A model generated the notes under the pieces. It did no database searches and had not been told where the DNA came from. It worked only from the letters and a program-made list of their open reading frames with translations. Below, piece after piece: positions 47,105-59,904 of a DNA stretch of 64,000 nt. The DNA comes from Ceratobasidium sp. AG-K (taxonomy: Eukaryota > Basidiomycota > Agaricomycetes > Cantharellales > Ceratobasidiaceae). The stretch covers positions 5,952,001 through 6,016,000 of the forward strand of contig JAWNGF010000002.1 in assembly GCA_037039685.1 (NCBI GenBank). The letters run 5' to 3'. Numbering within the stretch: position 1 is the first letter of the stretch; every line of letters starts with the position of its first letter. The translations under genes and the position numbers were made by a program.

Positions 47105-50100
47105 ATGCTGGCACCCCGGGAGACGCTCCAGCAGGTCCCGCTGATCGCATTTCTCGATGCATACCCTGAACCAGCTTTTATTATCTGCTCAAATACTATT
47201 CCACAATCGTCGCTAGACTTTTTATATGGTAATTCGCGCTCCACGAGTTGCTTTTTGGCCACGATGATACGGGGGTACTCGACAACCAAACATTTTTTTC
47301 GGCAGTAGCATCAGACGAAGATTTCTTTTGGCTGTCTGACCCAACTAGGGGCGGCTCATCTACTTCTGTTGGCGACTCGCATACGATTCATGTAAGACCA
47401 GCGTGGCTACCACGGGATCACACGTCCCTTGACCTTGAACTTACCCCGACGCCTGTCGATCTCCCGGTCACTATCCCCGGCATTGGTTCAACCACGTGCT
47501 CCTATGTCCTTATTGCCTCGCCGCGTAAAACTCCCATGAATCTGCTCCGGTCGGAAACACATACAGAGCCCCAGCGGCGCAGGGACCCCGGATTACGTCT
47601 TCCTGATTTCCCACCATTCCCAGCCTCTGCAGCACAGCGTCGTTCATCGAGGAAAACTAAATCCGAGTCTACCTCTTGGCCTTCGCAGCCAACACCTGTA
47701 ATAAAGTCGGAAGAGCTTCCATCGACCCTGATTGATGTGTATCCTTGGGAAACGACGGCGTTGGGTCCCAGAGAGTCATGGCCATTGTGTTTGAGGCTAG
47801 CGGTCCAATACTTGATGGAGAAACCTGTTCCTGTGGGTTCGAATCATTCTTATCCTTTTACTTCCAATTGGTCTGACGTTTGTTTGCAGTGTGCACTGTT
47901 CTGGGGATGGCCAGAGTAAGTTTATTCTGTAAGCGATGGTTCAATGCTTACGATCCTCAGTCAAGTAATGCTGTACAACGACGCATACGCCAAGATGATA
48001 GGGAATAAACATCCAGGAATCTTTGGAAAGAACGGATCCGTTGCCGTGCGTAATTGTTTTCGTTATTGTTGCCCAGACTGTTTATGATTCGACTAGTGGG
48101 GTGAGCTATGGGAAATGTTGACCCCAGTCTCCGAGTTGATTCGTGAGGGGAAAGCAACTCACAAGATTGACGGTAAGTATTTCATTTTCGTTGGTGCGAC
48201 CAAAAGATCTGACGAGATGCCTGCCTTAGATCAATTGTTTTTCAACTCCCTAACCGATATGCACCTTCCAGAGGAAGTCTATCAGTATGTCTCGTATCCC
48301 ATGCTCCAGAAGACAGATGAACTGATGCCAAGATGACTCCGACCTAAGTTCTTGGCACTGGACTCCTGTCTGGCAGGAGGATGGCTCGGTGGGTGGTGCG
48401 TTAAATAGCACATGGGAGACCACGCAAAAGGTCATTGCCGAACGACGACTGAGCGGCATGTCGGACTTGTTTTCAAAGCTTGCCGACGCACGAACGCAGA
48501 AACAATTTGGAGAGAGAGCACTAGATGCACTATCCAAGAATCCACTAGAGTGAGTTGATCGCTACATTCTATGGAGGTAATTCTGATTGGATAAAAGCCT
48601 GCCATTTATTGCGCTTTATTGGTGTGAGGTAGAGAGCTCCCCGGCAACCTCCCCGAAACGCACACAGAAAGGTCCTACCTTGGCAAGCACCTATCTTCGA
48701 CATCATTCATCCAGCCTCGTCAACGTCAAGCTTACTCTTGCTGGCTCCGTGGGGATACCTTCCGGGCATGCGATTGCCCAACACACGATCAAATACACAC
48801 TTGACTCTGTCACATACCAGCCTGTGCAAATTGTATCCGACTCCGCCTCCGATTCCCTGGGCTCGCCTGCCCCATCTGAAACTACGCCATGCGCCTACGC
48901 TGTGGAATCCCCCATCGGCTCTATCGCCAGTTCCACACAAGCTCCAGCTTCAGTCATTCCCAAACAAACTGAGGTTGGGTTGGACTATGCGAGAGCTTTT
49001 ATGTCGGGTGGGCTAGAGCTCATTGACCCATTACCGGGACACCTCACTCAAGGACTTGATGGGCGTGGATTTAAAGACACTCCTCGCACGGCAGCAATTC
49101 TCCCAATCAGCGCGCATGCCACACAAAACGGAGCGCAAACCAGCAGCAGGACGCTACCTCGTGCAGTTGTGTTGTTTGGGTTGAATACACGCAGGCCTTA
49201 TGACGCTGATTATGCGGCGTGGCTCGAGAGTCTGGGAGCTGGTCTGAGTAACCAGTTGTCTGTTGTGTTACAGCGCGAGGCCGATCTCAGAATGATCGAG
49301 GAGAGGAACGAATGGACAAGGCAAAAACGATGTTCTTCACCAACGTATCACATGGTAAGTGCATTTGTGGCTACCTGCTCAAATATTTCCAATAGTAATG
49401 AAGCCGGGCAGAACTCAGGACTCCTTTGACTCTGATCCAGGCGCCTTTGGAGCAACTCCTCACGTCTCAAGGTATTTCTCGGGATGCTTTGTATAAGCTC
49501 CAATTGGCGATGCGGAACTGCAAGCGGTTAAAGAAACTCATAGATGTACGTTTGAACTCATCAGCAGTCACCATTGCCATTCATCTCCCTGGTTCTAGTC
49601 TATCATGGATATGAGTAAACTCGAAGCTGGTCGGCTTGTGGGGAACTTCCGCCCCGTACAACTCGGTCGCGTCACTGCCGACCTTGCGGCGCTGTTCCGA
49701 AGTATGGCGGAGAAAAGGGGGCTCAACTTGGAGATTTCATGTGATACGGTTGAGGAGCCACTCGTCTATGTGGATATCGGTATGTACTACGTTGGATTAG
49801 TTCGACTCATTAAAATAAACACTAAAAATGGGTGCCAAAATAGACCTTTGGGAGAAGATTGTTTGCAACTTGTATGCACGTTCTTGGTTGTTAGACTCGA
49901 GTACTTACCGATCTGTAGGCTCTCAAACGCATTCAAGTATACCACCGCAGGCACAATCTCTGTGAGCGTTACCCACGATGGGCTGATGTCGTACGTGCGC
50001 GTCAGGGATACAGGCAAGTTGGCGAGGATTCGCTATCTCTGACCAGAATCTAATCCTCGGCTTCAATAACAGGTGTCGGGATTCCAAACGAGTATCTTGG

Positions 50101-53100
50101 CCAAGTCTTTGAACGATTTTTCCGAGTAAACAACAACGTAAGTTATCGATAATCGTATTTCGGTCACACGTTAATCATTGATTCACTTGGTCAGTCGGCT
50201 GAAGGCACGGGTGTCGGCCTTTCGCTCACAAAGGTAACTGGTTTTCGAGGAACCATCGAGTTTCGAGACATATTGATCACTTTATGGGTAGGAACTTGTC
50301 TCCCTGCACGGAGGCCAGATGCATGTCGAGTCTCGGACTCAGGATCAATCACCAGGAAACTCAGGGAGCATGTTTACCGTTGTCATTCCGCATGGGCATA
50401 GCCACCTTCCCGCCACACTCGTCCATGATACTGCATACACCAACGCACATGGAGTTTCACAAAAGGAGATGGAATAGTACGCCCCCCACTTATTCACAAG
50501 ATCACCGGAACTCATTTATTTATTTGCTAGCTGGATGGAACTAGATCAACCAACACCGTCTTCCGCAGCATCTGCAAGCGATGAAGGGGAAAGTGTAACA
50601 TCCTCGACACTATTTTTCGAAAAGGACGACGTTATCTTGGTGGTTGATGATGTGAGTTCACTTGGGGGTAGCGCGCAGCAGACATATGATGCTAATAGCA
50701 CTAGAACTCGGACATGCGAGCTTACGTTCGCAAAATATTTGCCCCTTACTTGACGGTAATCGAGGCATACAATGGAGAGGAAGCACTTCATATTGCCAAA
50801 ACGACAAAGCTCAACTTAATCCTCTGGCGAGTTACCGCTCCATTCCTTTCGCAATTTGTTCCTTACGAGATATTTAGTGATGTCATGATGCCGGTTATGG
50901 ATGGAACCGAGCTCCTTCAGCGACTGCGTGAAGAAAGAAGAACCAAGCTGCTCCCAGTCATCTTCGTTACTGCATCTGATGATAGTATGTGTGTCCTAAT
51001 TTACCTTGGAGCTAATTAGTGCTGATGGGTGCACAGTTAGTTTATTTGGGGGCAGTCCGGAAGGTGTCGTTGACTGCATTAGCAAACCCTTCAGAGTTAG
51101 AGATTTGTTGGCTCGAGTTCATTTACAGCTTCAACTCGGCAAACGGCGGGTTAAATTGGAGGAGGACTTTGAGGTTCGATCTCACGAGCTCCACGTACTA
51201 ACGGATCTTTCACCGGTGAGTACCTATTCTTAAGTTTAGGTGGGATCTACTAAATCACTCTATGTGCTCAGGTGGCGATTTTTAGGACTGACGCCAAGGG
51301 CAAGTAAGTCAAGTCAATCATCATAAGGAGGTGTTGGTACTAATTTGATTCAAGGATGCTATATGTGAACCCAGCGTGGTACCAAATTACTGCCTTCCCG
51401 CAGGATCGAGACCGGGATGAATGGATCGACTAGTGAGTGCGGAAAGTGACACTGGCGGTACTCGTGAATTGACATTTGCGGTAGCATACACCCGAGAAGC
51501 AAGGAAGACGTGATACGTATGTGGCGAGCGTGTTTCGAGCACCGAAAGTCATCAAGCATGGTAAGCAGAGAATCAAGGCGAAACACTGTTGCATACTCAT
51601 GCATGGTTCCGTAGCGCGTACAATGGAAGAGCGATTGTTGGACTCAATTGGGCATCTCGCCTTTGATCTCGCCCGAGGGAGATATGCTTGGCGTTTTTGG
51701 CGCGATCACGGACATCAATCAACAGCATCGCGCAGAAGAAGCGCGGATCGCTCTGGCGGAGGAAAGGGAGCATATCGCTGCCTCTAGAGCCGAGGAAGCT
51801 GAGGAACAAAGGTTGCTCGAGGTAGAGCGTAGGAGGGCACAAGGTCCGTAGTAACTAAGCTTGCAGGATGTCTGCTCTGACCCGAAGGGTACAGAGTTGT
51901 TAATAGACGTCACTTCACATGAGTTAAGGTAAGTGATCCTAAACCGTCATTTAGGACATGGATCCATCCTTGTGCAGACAGCCAGTCTCGGCCATCATAC
52001 AGAACGCTGTAAGAACCCTCTTTTCGGGCGTCGACTCCGAAATTGCTAACTATGGCTGCAGGAAGTGGTACAGACCAACATGAAAGGCCTCCGTGATTTA
52101 TTGAATGATTGTCGAAAACGAAACATCTGTTATGTTCCAACGGAGCGAATGTTGAACGAGTTGGAGGATGACCTGCAAGCCATGGAGAGCATTACTCAGT
52201 ATGTGTTAACCGAAGTGTTTCACTACGCTTGTAATTGATTGATCCCGTGCGTAGGTGTGGTTTAGCACAAGGTTCGTGCAATCCGTCATTCCTTTGGAAC
52301 ACCAAAGCTAATGTGCTCTAGCCCGCATCGCGAATGACGTCCTGAGCCTATCAAGAATACAGCTCAATGTACTATTTACGCATTTTTTAACGCTATATGA
52401 CACTTATGCTTTGCTAGGTCCTTTCAATCATCCCTACGGAGTTCGACATCAGGCGGGAGACGACCCAGATATTAGTGGTATTCCGAAACGAGCTCATATC
52501 GTGAGTCTTATGGATAAGTATATGACACATGCCTGCCTAACGAACAACGGCAGGAAGGAGATTGAATTGAAGATGGATCTGGGACGAGGGGCTGAGAAGT
52601 TTGGACTGCAAGTCGTGAGCACAGATCGCAGTCGCTACGCTCAAATCCTCACCAATGTAAGTGCCTCATGCATTAGTATATGCTAAAATTAATCCCGCTT
52701 GTGCAGCTTATGTCGAACGCCATCCGATTCACCGACATGAGTAGTGGTCGGCGGGAGATCAAGGTCTCGCTGGAGTTGAGCCCATCGGCTCCGTCCGACG
52801 AAAGTTGCGCACCTCCACTAGGAATCCCTGGACGGTGGCCCACCTCCCCCCCAGCTGATTCTAGTGATCCACCTGTTTATGTTTACGTCTCGGTTCAAGA
52901 CACTGGTCCTGGACTACACAAGGAGGACCTGGCGTTACTATTCCAGCGGTGAGCACCATTGAACATGGATATATGCAAATCAACTTACGGGATTCCGCGC
53001 TCTTCTAAGCTTCCAACAAGGATCGGTATGCTAGGCGTTATACCTACGTGCAACCTCGCTGAGTTGATCATCTCTGTCTCTCTCACAGAACGCACACCAT

Positions 53101-54184
53101 GTATTTGGTGGCTCGGGTCTGGGTCTGTTTGTATGCCGACAGCTATGCAGTAAGTCCGGTTACGTACTAATTAAAGGAATAACAATATGAATATGACTTA
53201 GGTCTTATGGGAGGCAGGATCGAGGTGGTCAGTGAATTAGGTACCGTTAACGTTCTCAGACACTATCCAATTATTTCTAAGTAAAAGTGCAGGTCAAGGA
53301 GCAACTTTCCGATTCTTCATCAGGGCATCTGCTTCCACGGGTCGTAATCCGCAACCTTCATTTGCTGGTCGAAAAGCCAGGCGGTCAGCATCAGTTCACT
53401 CAAAAGGAAGTGGTGTCTCGAAGGGCTCGACTCGGTCCGTATCTAGGCCACTGCCGGAGACACCGAATATGCACAAAAATCGCCCATGCATGTTCTAATT
53501 ACCGAGGATAATAAGATTAACCAAGTACGTACGAGTGGTTGGATATAAGCATTGGATTTCTGATTTGAAGTGTTTCTAGACCGTATTAGCGTATGTAGGG
53601 CCACCCAAAGAATGTATACGTTTGTACTGACCGAACTTTCAGCCGCCAAATGAAGAGGGCCGGCTTTACGTTTTCACTGGCGTCCAACGGTTTAGAAGCA
53701 ATTCAAGCTATCGACAAAGCTAATTTGCAGGCAGCCAATGAACTCAAAGCCCAACAGTTCGATGCTGTCCTAGTACGTCACACTCAATTGAAACCTTACT
53801 GCGGCTAATAATATCTCGACAGATGGACCTTGAAATGCCGGTCATGTGTGTAACCGGTTGACACCATAACGACCTCGATACTGAAACGTTTGTCCAGGGA
53901 CGGGTTTGCTGCGACTCGGGAAATACGAAGGCGGGAATCAACTGGGACCCTGCGGAACCGCAGTTTTATTATCGCCCTAACAGGCAACGCACGTTTAGAA
54001 CAGGTGCAAGCGGCGCGGGACGCGGGGGTCGACGACGTGATGATCAAGGTACGACGACGCTGCGTGTCGGCATGTATTTGGACAACGTTGCTGATTCTCG
54101 TAACTTATTAGCCATATCAAATAGATGCATTGGTACTCAAAATACGAGCAGGACACCAGGTCAAGGCAGATGCAGAACAATAAC
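47105..54184 (+). CDS. Dual hybrid histidine kinase (HK-RR-PAS-HK-RR)
   Basis: This is a very large phosphorelay sensor. Order: an N-terminal sensor region (PLIAFLDAYPEPAFIICSNT; YNDAYAKMIGNKHPGIFGK, PAS-like); a GAF-like region before 49330; H-box FFTNVSHELRTPLTLI with the His codon at 49351-49353; N-box SNAFKYT; D-box VRDTGVGIPN; and SAEGTGVGLSLTKEL. Receiver 1 has ILVVDDNSDMR, DVMMPVMDG (Asp codon at 50879), VIFVTASDD and SKPFRVRDLL. A PAS-like segment (VAIFRTDAKGKMLYVNPAWY) and a second kinase follow: DVTSHELRQPVSAIIQ (His at 51918-51920), LMSNAIRFTD, VQDTGPGLHKED and GGSGLGLFVCRQL. Receiver 2 has LITEDNKINQ, MDLEMPVMDG (Asp at 53826), IALTGNA and MIKPYQ. More than 20 introns are needed, one of them GC-AG (50014-50072). 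The N-terminal frame breaks by one base near 47233. The first exon is uncertain. Confidence 0.85.
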
Positions 54185-54591
54185 AGTAAAATAGAATCAT
54201 CTCGACTATTGGGGACTTCTTGTGTATTTTTGGATTATTTTTGTTGTATATTGGTCTGAATGGTGAACTTGCACTCGGAGCGTTCGTAAACCCCTTGGAA
54301 CGATTGAAGTAGGTACCCCTCGGCACGAGAGCTAGTTCCTAAGCGCGCCCAGTCTTCTCGTTCTTCAGCCATGGTTAATTTTACCATCATATGAATGTTG
54401 GATGCTGTGCAACCCCGTTAGTTTTGTTTTACCACAGCCATTGGACTTGGGCTGACATTCCCCACTTGCATACATGCTTACGTAACGGGTCGGCGGTGCC
54501 TGTGGTACTAAAAGTAGGTATGTATGCTATTCTTAGCGTGATTACACCCGCCACACGATTTTCCAGACCCGTATCTGAAAATAGCGCGGGC
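54185..54591. other. Intergenic between the histidine kinase and the MAG-like gene
   Basis: No gene is seen. It holds the histidine kinase 3' end and the promoter of the next gene. Confidence 0.4.
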
Positions 54592-54598
54592 TATATAT
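54592..54598 (+). promoter_or_regulatory. TATA box of the MAG-like gene
   Basis: TATATAT lies about 90 nt upstream of the ATG at 54683, a plausible core-promoter distance. Confidence 0.45.
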
Positions 54599-54682
54599 CA
54601 TGAGAATGGTTGCTGTGGTTTCCAGACATCCTTTCTTACTCTCCCATTTTTGCACTTGGCTCTATAGCTCTCCATCTTAATC

Positions 54683-55995
54683 ATGCCTGCCGTTCGCTCT
54701 ATCGTTTCCATGGCCGGCCTCGTCGCCACTGTTGCAGCCCAGACCACTACTCTTGTCCCTCTGACCGACAAGAAGTTTACCTACCCTGACTTGGTGAGTA
54801 TCGTGATAGGATCACCACTTCCAGGGAGCTTACCCTTCTCTAGCCTTACCAAGTCTCTCCCGAACAAATCCTTCGTGGCCCGCAGTTTGGCTTTAATATT
54901 TGTAACTCGACTACCGAGAACCAAGAGTCCAACTGCCAGACTGCTTTTGTGAACTCGATTGATGGTATGAGACCTCGGCACAGGAAGTCCTCCTCGAACT
55001 AAACTGTTTTTCAATAGATTTCTGCTTGTGGGCACCCGCCGCCGCCAACTCATTGATTGCCGATACTGAAGCTGCAGAGGTCGCATGGTGCTCGAAGAAA
55101 GGTCACGGCACCCGCGTCATTCCTCCTGGCGCTCTCAAGGGCGTCCAATTCCTCAAGACGCCCGACTACATCCAGATCACCGGATTCATTGACCAGACTC
55201 AGATCAATCTCCAGGCCTCCGACTCTGGAGGAGAGCTCGACCCTCACGGTGCCGACGAACAGGGCAACCCGATCGGTGGATTGATGTTCAGTAACGCATG
55301 GAGCAACGGGAATAATAACTCGTACACACAAGCTATCGAATGGACCAAGTCAGTCACCCCTCTGATCATGCATTGTGCCGTCAACTGACTTATTGTTTAG
55401 CTTTATGGGTGGAAATATGTTCTGCTTGAAGGCATGTGATCCTTCTGGCAAAAACCCGGCTGGCTACTGCCAACACATCTATGACCGCATTGGATGCGCC
55501 TATAACGCCCCAGCCGCATACGTCAACGGTACCTTTGAAAAATGTGACTCGGACAGCATGGAGCTCCCCGGCCAATATGTCTCCAATGGTGTTACCGTGA
55601 CCTACTACCAGCCCGACGAGTCGTTGGGCCCCATTACCACCGTTCCTTACACCGTAGCCATTCCCAAGAGTTCTAACTGTGTGACCTACCAGAGCTCGGA
55701 CATCTTTGCAGCTGCTTCGGTAAGCAGATATTTTTAGTAACATGTGCTCCTCGGCTAATTTGGGGTTGTCTAGACGAGCGCTGCGGCATCGGCAACTGCC
55801 ACCGGAACCGCGGCGGCTGCCTCCCACTCTGGTTCCGCAGCTACTTCTCGTACCGCTTCCGGGTCTGGAGCTACGAGCACTGCGTCTGCCAACTCCTCTG
55901 CTCGCAACGCGCAGCAAGGTTCCTTCTGGTCGGGAGCCTTCATGGCAGGTGTCGTCGGATTCGGAGGTCTCATTGGAGTCGTCGCTGCTCTCTAA
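54683..55995 (+). CDS. MAG-type secreted GPI-anchored glycoprotein
   Basis: The signal peptide MPAVRSIVSMAGLVATVAAQ is followed by TTTLVPLTDKKFTYPDL, then (after an intron) PYQVSPEQILRGPQFGFNIC, DFCLWAPAAANSLIADTEAA and AWCSKKGHGTRVIPPGALKG. The core continues QFLKTPDYIQITGFIDQTQI, GGELDPHGADEQGNPIGGLM and NMFCLKACDPSGKNPAGYCQ to AIPKSSNCVTYQSS. These segments match fungal proteins annotated as macrophage-activating glycoprotein (MAG), a cell-surface family first named in Cryptococcus (recollection). The Ala/Ser/Thr-rich region (about 55775-55915) and the final hydrophobic tail AFMAGVVGFGGLIGVVAAL suggest a GPI anchor. Five exons with GT-AG introns fit. The molecular function is unknown; a cell-wall role is likely. 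Confidence 0.85.
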
Positions 55996-56308
55996 CAACA
56001 TCACGATAGCGACTTTGTCGTGAACATTGATTATTGCTTGCTTGCTATTTGTCTTATACGCATGGACTATTTCTTTCCCCACTTTGGATGATAGACTGGA
56101 CTCTGTGCCACAGTGATATACATTCCTTTGATATATACCATACATATGATTTATCTTACACCTAGATTGATTCGGCCGCAAGTCAGCCCCAAAATACCAA
56201 ACACACATCAGGATGAAGTACGACACAATAACCAGAGACATGTTTACGCATATATCCCACAAAACACGTATGGTTCTCCTCGTAGCTACTAGTGTATTTA
56301 CCTCGCAT
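55996..56308. other. Convergent 3' region
   Basis: This is the spacer between the MAG-like gene and the minus-strand gene that ends at 56309. It is AT-rich and nothing is recognised. Confidence 0.35.
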
Positions 56309-56840
56309 TTTACTGAGGAGGAAAGGTACTTTCGAAGCGAGCGATGAGATCGTCAAACTCTGGGCTATGATAGAAGCAATAGTTATCTATGCTCCTTGCA
56401 CGGAGAATCACTAGCATGTTATGCAGCAGCACAGACTGTAACTTCCCTTAGTTCTCAGGCTCATGGATATCCAGCTAGGACAACTTACTAGTTCTGTGCA
56501 TGCTCTCGATCGTAAAGAGTCCCACTGGTTGAAAGGACGAGCAATAAGGCCCATCAGCTCGCTAAGAGCCTCCTTGTACCCGGCGTAAATAAAACATGGG
56601 TCGGGATGAATTGGATACCCTATAGGGAAGAAGGATTGCAAGTCGTTGACGTGTGATTCGTGCATATAAACTCGACCAGAGGCATCAATGAGCTACGTTG
56701 GATTGCAACAATGATTAGCCTCCCAATGACGGCTTGGAGTGATCAAAAATGAGGGCATACCGCTTGACAAAGATCACGAGGAAGAATAGTCTGCCCCGTA
56801 GCAGCTAGACTTCGTAGGCCATGGGAGACGCTGTGTGGGT
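56309..56840 (-). CDS. C-terminal part of an uncharacterised protein
   Basis: Three minus-strand exons join in frame: SLAATGQTILPRDLCQA, then an intron (GTATGC...CGTAG), LIDASGRVYMHESHVNDLQS, FFPIGYPIHPDPCFIYAGYK, EALSELMGLIARPFNQWDSL and RSRACTEL, then an intron (GTAAG...TTACAG), SVLLHNMLVILRARSIDNYC, FYHSPEFDDLIARFESTFPP and a Q before the stop. The sequence is well structured and splices cleanly, so it looks real. The 5' end is not found: upstream DNA (56850-57000) lacks a clear exon or start. I do not recognise a domain. Confidence 0.5.
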
Positions 56841-57084
56841 ACCAAAGCGGCGTACAGTGGGGGGCTGTCAACATTGGCATCGTGAAAGTCTAACGAGCTC
56901 TAGCGCAATCGTCGTAAGCGAGAGTCCTAGTGGTTGGGGGAACACCAACGCCCTTTATATTACCATGATGGTTCTTCAAGTATACCATGGTCAAAGTAAC
57001 TAAATCATTGTCAATGCAATACGAAGGACAACGGCAGGTCTAAGCACCCGACTTCACAAAGACACTCAAATTCAAATTCATCAA

Positions 57085-58428
57085 TCAATTCATTTGCAAT
57101 CCACCATCGACTCCGATTGTTTGTCCTGAGTCCCACAAAGGCTCGCGTCATTACTTGCAATGGAACGAGGTGTAAATTACGTACCAGTAATGTAGTGTGA
57201 CGCTGGCGAGGCAAGGAAAGAGACCAGGCCAGTAATGTCTTCTGGTTCGCCGCAGTACCCTAGTGGGACGCTGGAGTATGCCTACCACACCAGAAGGAAA
57301 TTTAGGTGAGGATATATTACATTAGTGAGGAACCCGACTTACCCCCTTGAGTAGCATATCCTTGGGAAGGTTCATTCGGTCAGACACCACCTGTGCCGAA
57401 TCGTGGTCTGTGCAATTCGTGGTCAGCAATATGTCAGCCTTACGTGAAGGGTTGGGCATACGCATGGCGGTGTTAACGCACCCTCCAGAGAAGGAATTTA
57501 CCGTTATCTTATGTGGCGCCCATTCCAGTGCTAAAGGGACATTAGCTTGTAGAGCCTCTTGCCTGGGTTAGATTTACCAGCAGATTGTGTGATACCTCGC
57601 ATAGCAAATTTGCTCGCGCTGTATGCGGCAACCGTCGGATTACCTGAAGTTCGCAAAGGATCTGTGAGCACATGATCTACAAATAAAGCATTATGCAGCA
57701 CCTTTGATAGCGCAAACAGTCGATGCGCCAATCAACCGCCCTCCACGACCCTGCTTGATCATCTGGCGAGCCGCGGAGCGGTAACAGTATAGTGTACCGA
57801 GTGCGTTGACATTCATACTAAGGTTCCACTCCTTCAGTGTAGCTGCCATTGTTGGATATTGTCAATTAACTGGCCGTAAGAGGGTCGGCCTACTTACTAT
57901 CCATCAAGGAGTTGACAGTACAGACGGCCGCATTAGCTACCATCTATCGGATTTCAGCTACCAGGATCATATGTATTGAAAAGTAACACCTACGACGTCA
58001 AGCCCACCGAATTCGTCGACAGCCCTTTGAACTAGAGCATCCACATCTGATTCTATCGAAACGTCTCCAGGCACGAAGATTACCGGGTGTCCGGTATTCA
58101 TAGCAATGCTTTTCGCAGCTGCAAGACCAAGCTCGGACTTGGACTCGAGATCGTTCAGTATCACGCCGAAGCCATCCTGCGAGAGACCTGTGGCAACGGG
58201 TGAGCGTAGTACAATTAGCAAAACCGAAGGGGACAGAACTTACGCTTCACCAAGGCTAGGCCGATTCCTTGTGCGGATCCAGTCACGATAGCAGACTTTT
58301 CGACGTGGTTATGAGCGTTGGTGTTGGCGTCAGAATGAGGAAAGACATCACTGACTGCGACGAGCTCAAATCAGTCTCATTACACTGAATACGGATGACC
58401 CGCATCGGAGCTCACTGGACGGAGACAT
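57085..58428 (-). CDS. Short-chain dehydrogenase/reductase (SDR)
   Basis: This is an NAD(P)-dependent Rossmann-fold oxidoreductase of classical SDR length (about 260-275 residues). Exon 1 gives MSPSI and the next exon SDVFPHSDANTNAHNHVEKS, then the cofactor motif AIVTGSAQGIGLA. The chain continues GFGVILNDLESKSELGLAAA, VPGDVSIESDVDALV, VANAA, MNVNALGTLYCYRSA, the catalytic YSASKFAMRGITQSA (YxxxK), ALEWAPHKITVNS and EDITGLVSFLASPASHYITG. An intron (GTACGT...ACTCAG) precedes the last exon QTIGVDGGLQMN. All catalytic landmarks are present. The Asn after the VI strand (LND) suggests the cofactor pocket, but I would not assign NAD against NADP. It resembles fungal diacetyl/acetoin or 3-oxoacyl reductases; the substrate is unknown. 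Confidence 0.88.
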
Positions 58429-59900
58429 CTTCAAGCAATAAGCTTGTGTGTTGAAATGGGGGGATGTCGAGAGCTGATGAACCTACACTCGTTTTTATCC
58501 ATGAACTGCCTCGATCCTGTCCACACATCGCCAAAACCCGTACAGCTTGGACAAGTTTATCCCACTGGAGTATACCGAGGATCGTGCCCACACATATCAC
58601 AATTAAACAATGTTGTACCATTTCGGTCGGTGGCCATGCGCCTCAGCCCGGAAATTCGGGCTGTCTGTGTTTGCGGAAAGGCATATTCCATTTGATCCCG
58701 TCCGCCACCAATTATAGTTGGGCAGATTGATATCTGTGCATTTGGCGATACCTATTTAGTAAATCTTGATTATGGTGGCACAATTAATAAAGAAGACTTG
58801 TCAGAATGTGGCACGCCGACGCATATGAGGGCGAGAGTTTCGGAGCGCCGGTGGCCACTAGTCTCGATAGTGTCTGTTGTGTAAGCTAAACGTGATGGTT
58901 GCGGTGGTAAACGGAAGTAGATGGATATGGCGCTGATAAAGTAGCTATTGTTGTAGCTTGCTTGCGCGTCGATCTAGATTTCCATTCCAGTGATCGGCGT
59001 CTAATTGATCGATAATTCGTTCTTCCTATGCAGGAAATGTTGGAGACATCCGCGAAAGCATCCGCCACAGCCTACGATCCAAATGTGCGCCCTCAAACCC
59101 AATATAGGGGATCTCGCCCTATGAGAGTCGGTGGGACGGGCATATGCGCATACTCTGAAACCGACCGGGTCGGACTCTGTGGTATTGGATAGCCAGGATG
59201 AAATTCACAGGTTATTCATTTGGATATATACAACGTAAAGAATCTTGTCAGGCATTTTTGGACCTCTCCTCTGTTCCAGTTATGAGCACCAGACCCGCAT
59301 ACGCTGGAGTAGGGGGCTCAGGGTCCTCCTCTCCCCCTCCGTCTCCCGTCCTCCACCTGCTATAGGACGCCCTTGCCCTCTCCAACGCGTAGATAGCTTA
59401 ATTAATTAGAGGACTCAATTTTAGATGTTGGTCAAGTACTCTAAGAATCGTAAACCCGCAGCTTGAAGCTGCGATTCAAAGCTCTCACAGGTGCATAAGC
59501 TTGGTTTAACTGTAGAATGGGCATTAAGCCCTCTCGCTACCACAGACAAAGAGCCCGAGCAGGCGACTCGTTAGAGCCAAAGCATGTGACAGTGTACGCA
59601 ACGTAAGGCCGGGGTGACCTGTAGGCGTATAGGCGCCGCGCGTGATCCTTCTTATTGTATGTGCATATATGGACCCGGGCCTATAGAGGGCCTGGTCCCC
59701 CGGTCCTTTTTTTTTCATTGATACAAATCAACTGTGTCCAAGCTTGTAAAATATCGACAGCGGTGGAGTCGCGATCTAGTATGTCTACCTGCATAGTCTC
59801 CGTGATCTGAGGCCTAATATGACATTTGTCTCGCAATTTTTGGCCAGTACGAGCAATACCTCAGTGAGTTTTCGACTATCGTCCTCCATGAATTCAAGGC
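58429..59900. other. Gene-poor region
   Basis: I find no convincing gene over about 1.5 kb. Short open frames overlap each other on both strands. The one clear structure is an inverted repeat, GGACCCGGGCC (59671-59681) and GGCCTGGTCC (59689-59698), followed by nine Ts at 59707-59715. Confidence 0.4.
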
Positions 59901-59904
59901 AATT

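Noticed and set aside
55390..56262. 290-codon open frame on the minus strand across the MAG-like gene
   Set aside because: It lies antisense to a well-supported secreted protein. Its Arg/Ser/Gly-rich stretch is the mirror of the Ala/Ser/Thr-rich region, and it has no domain of its own.
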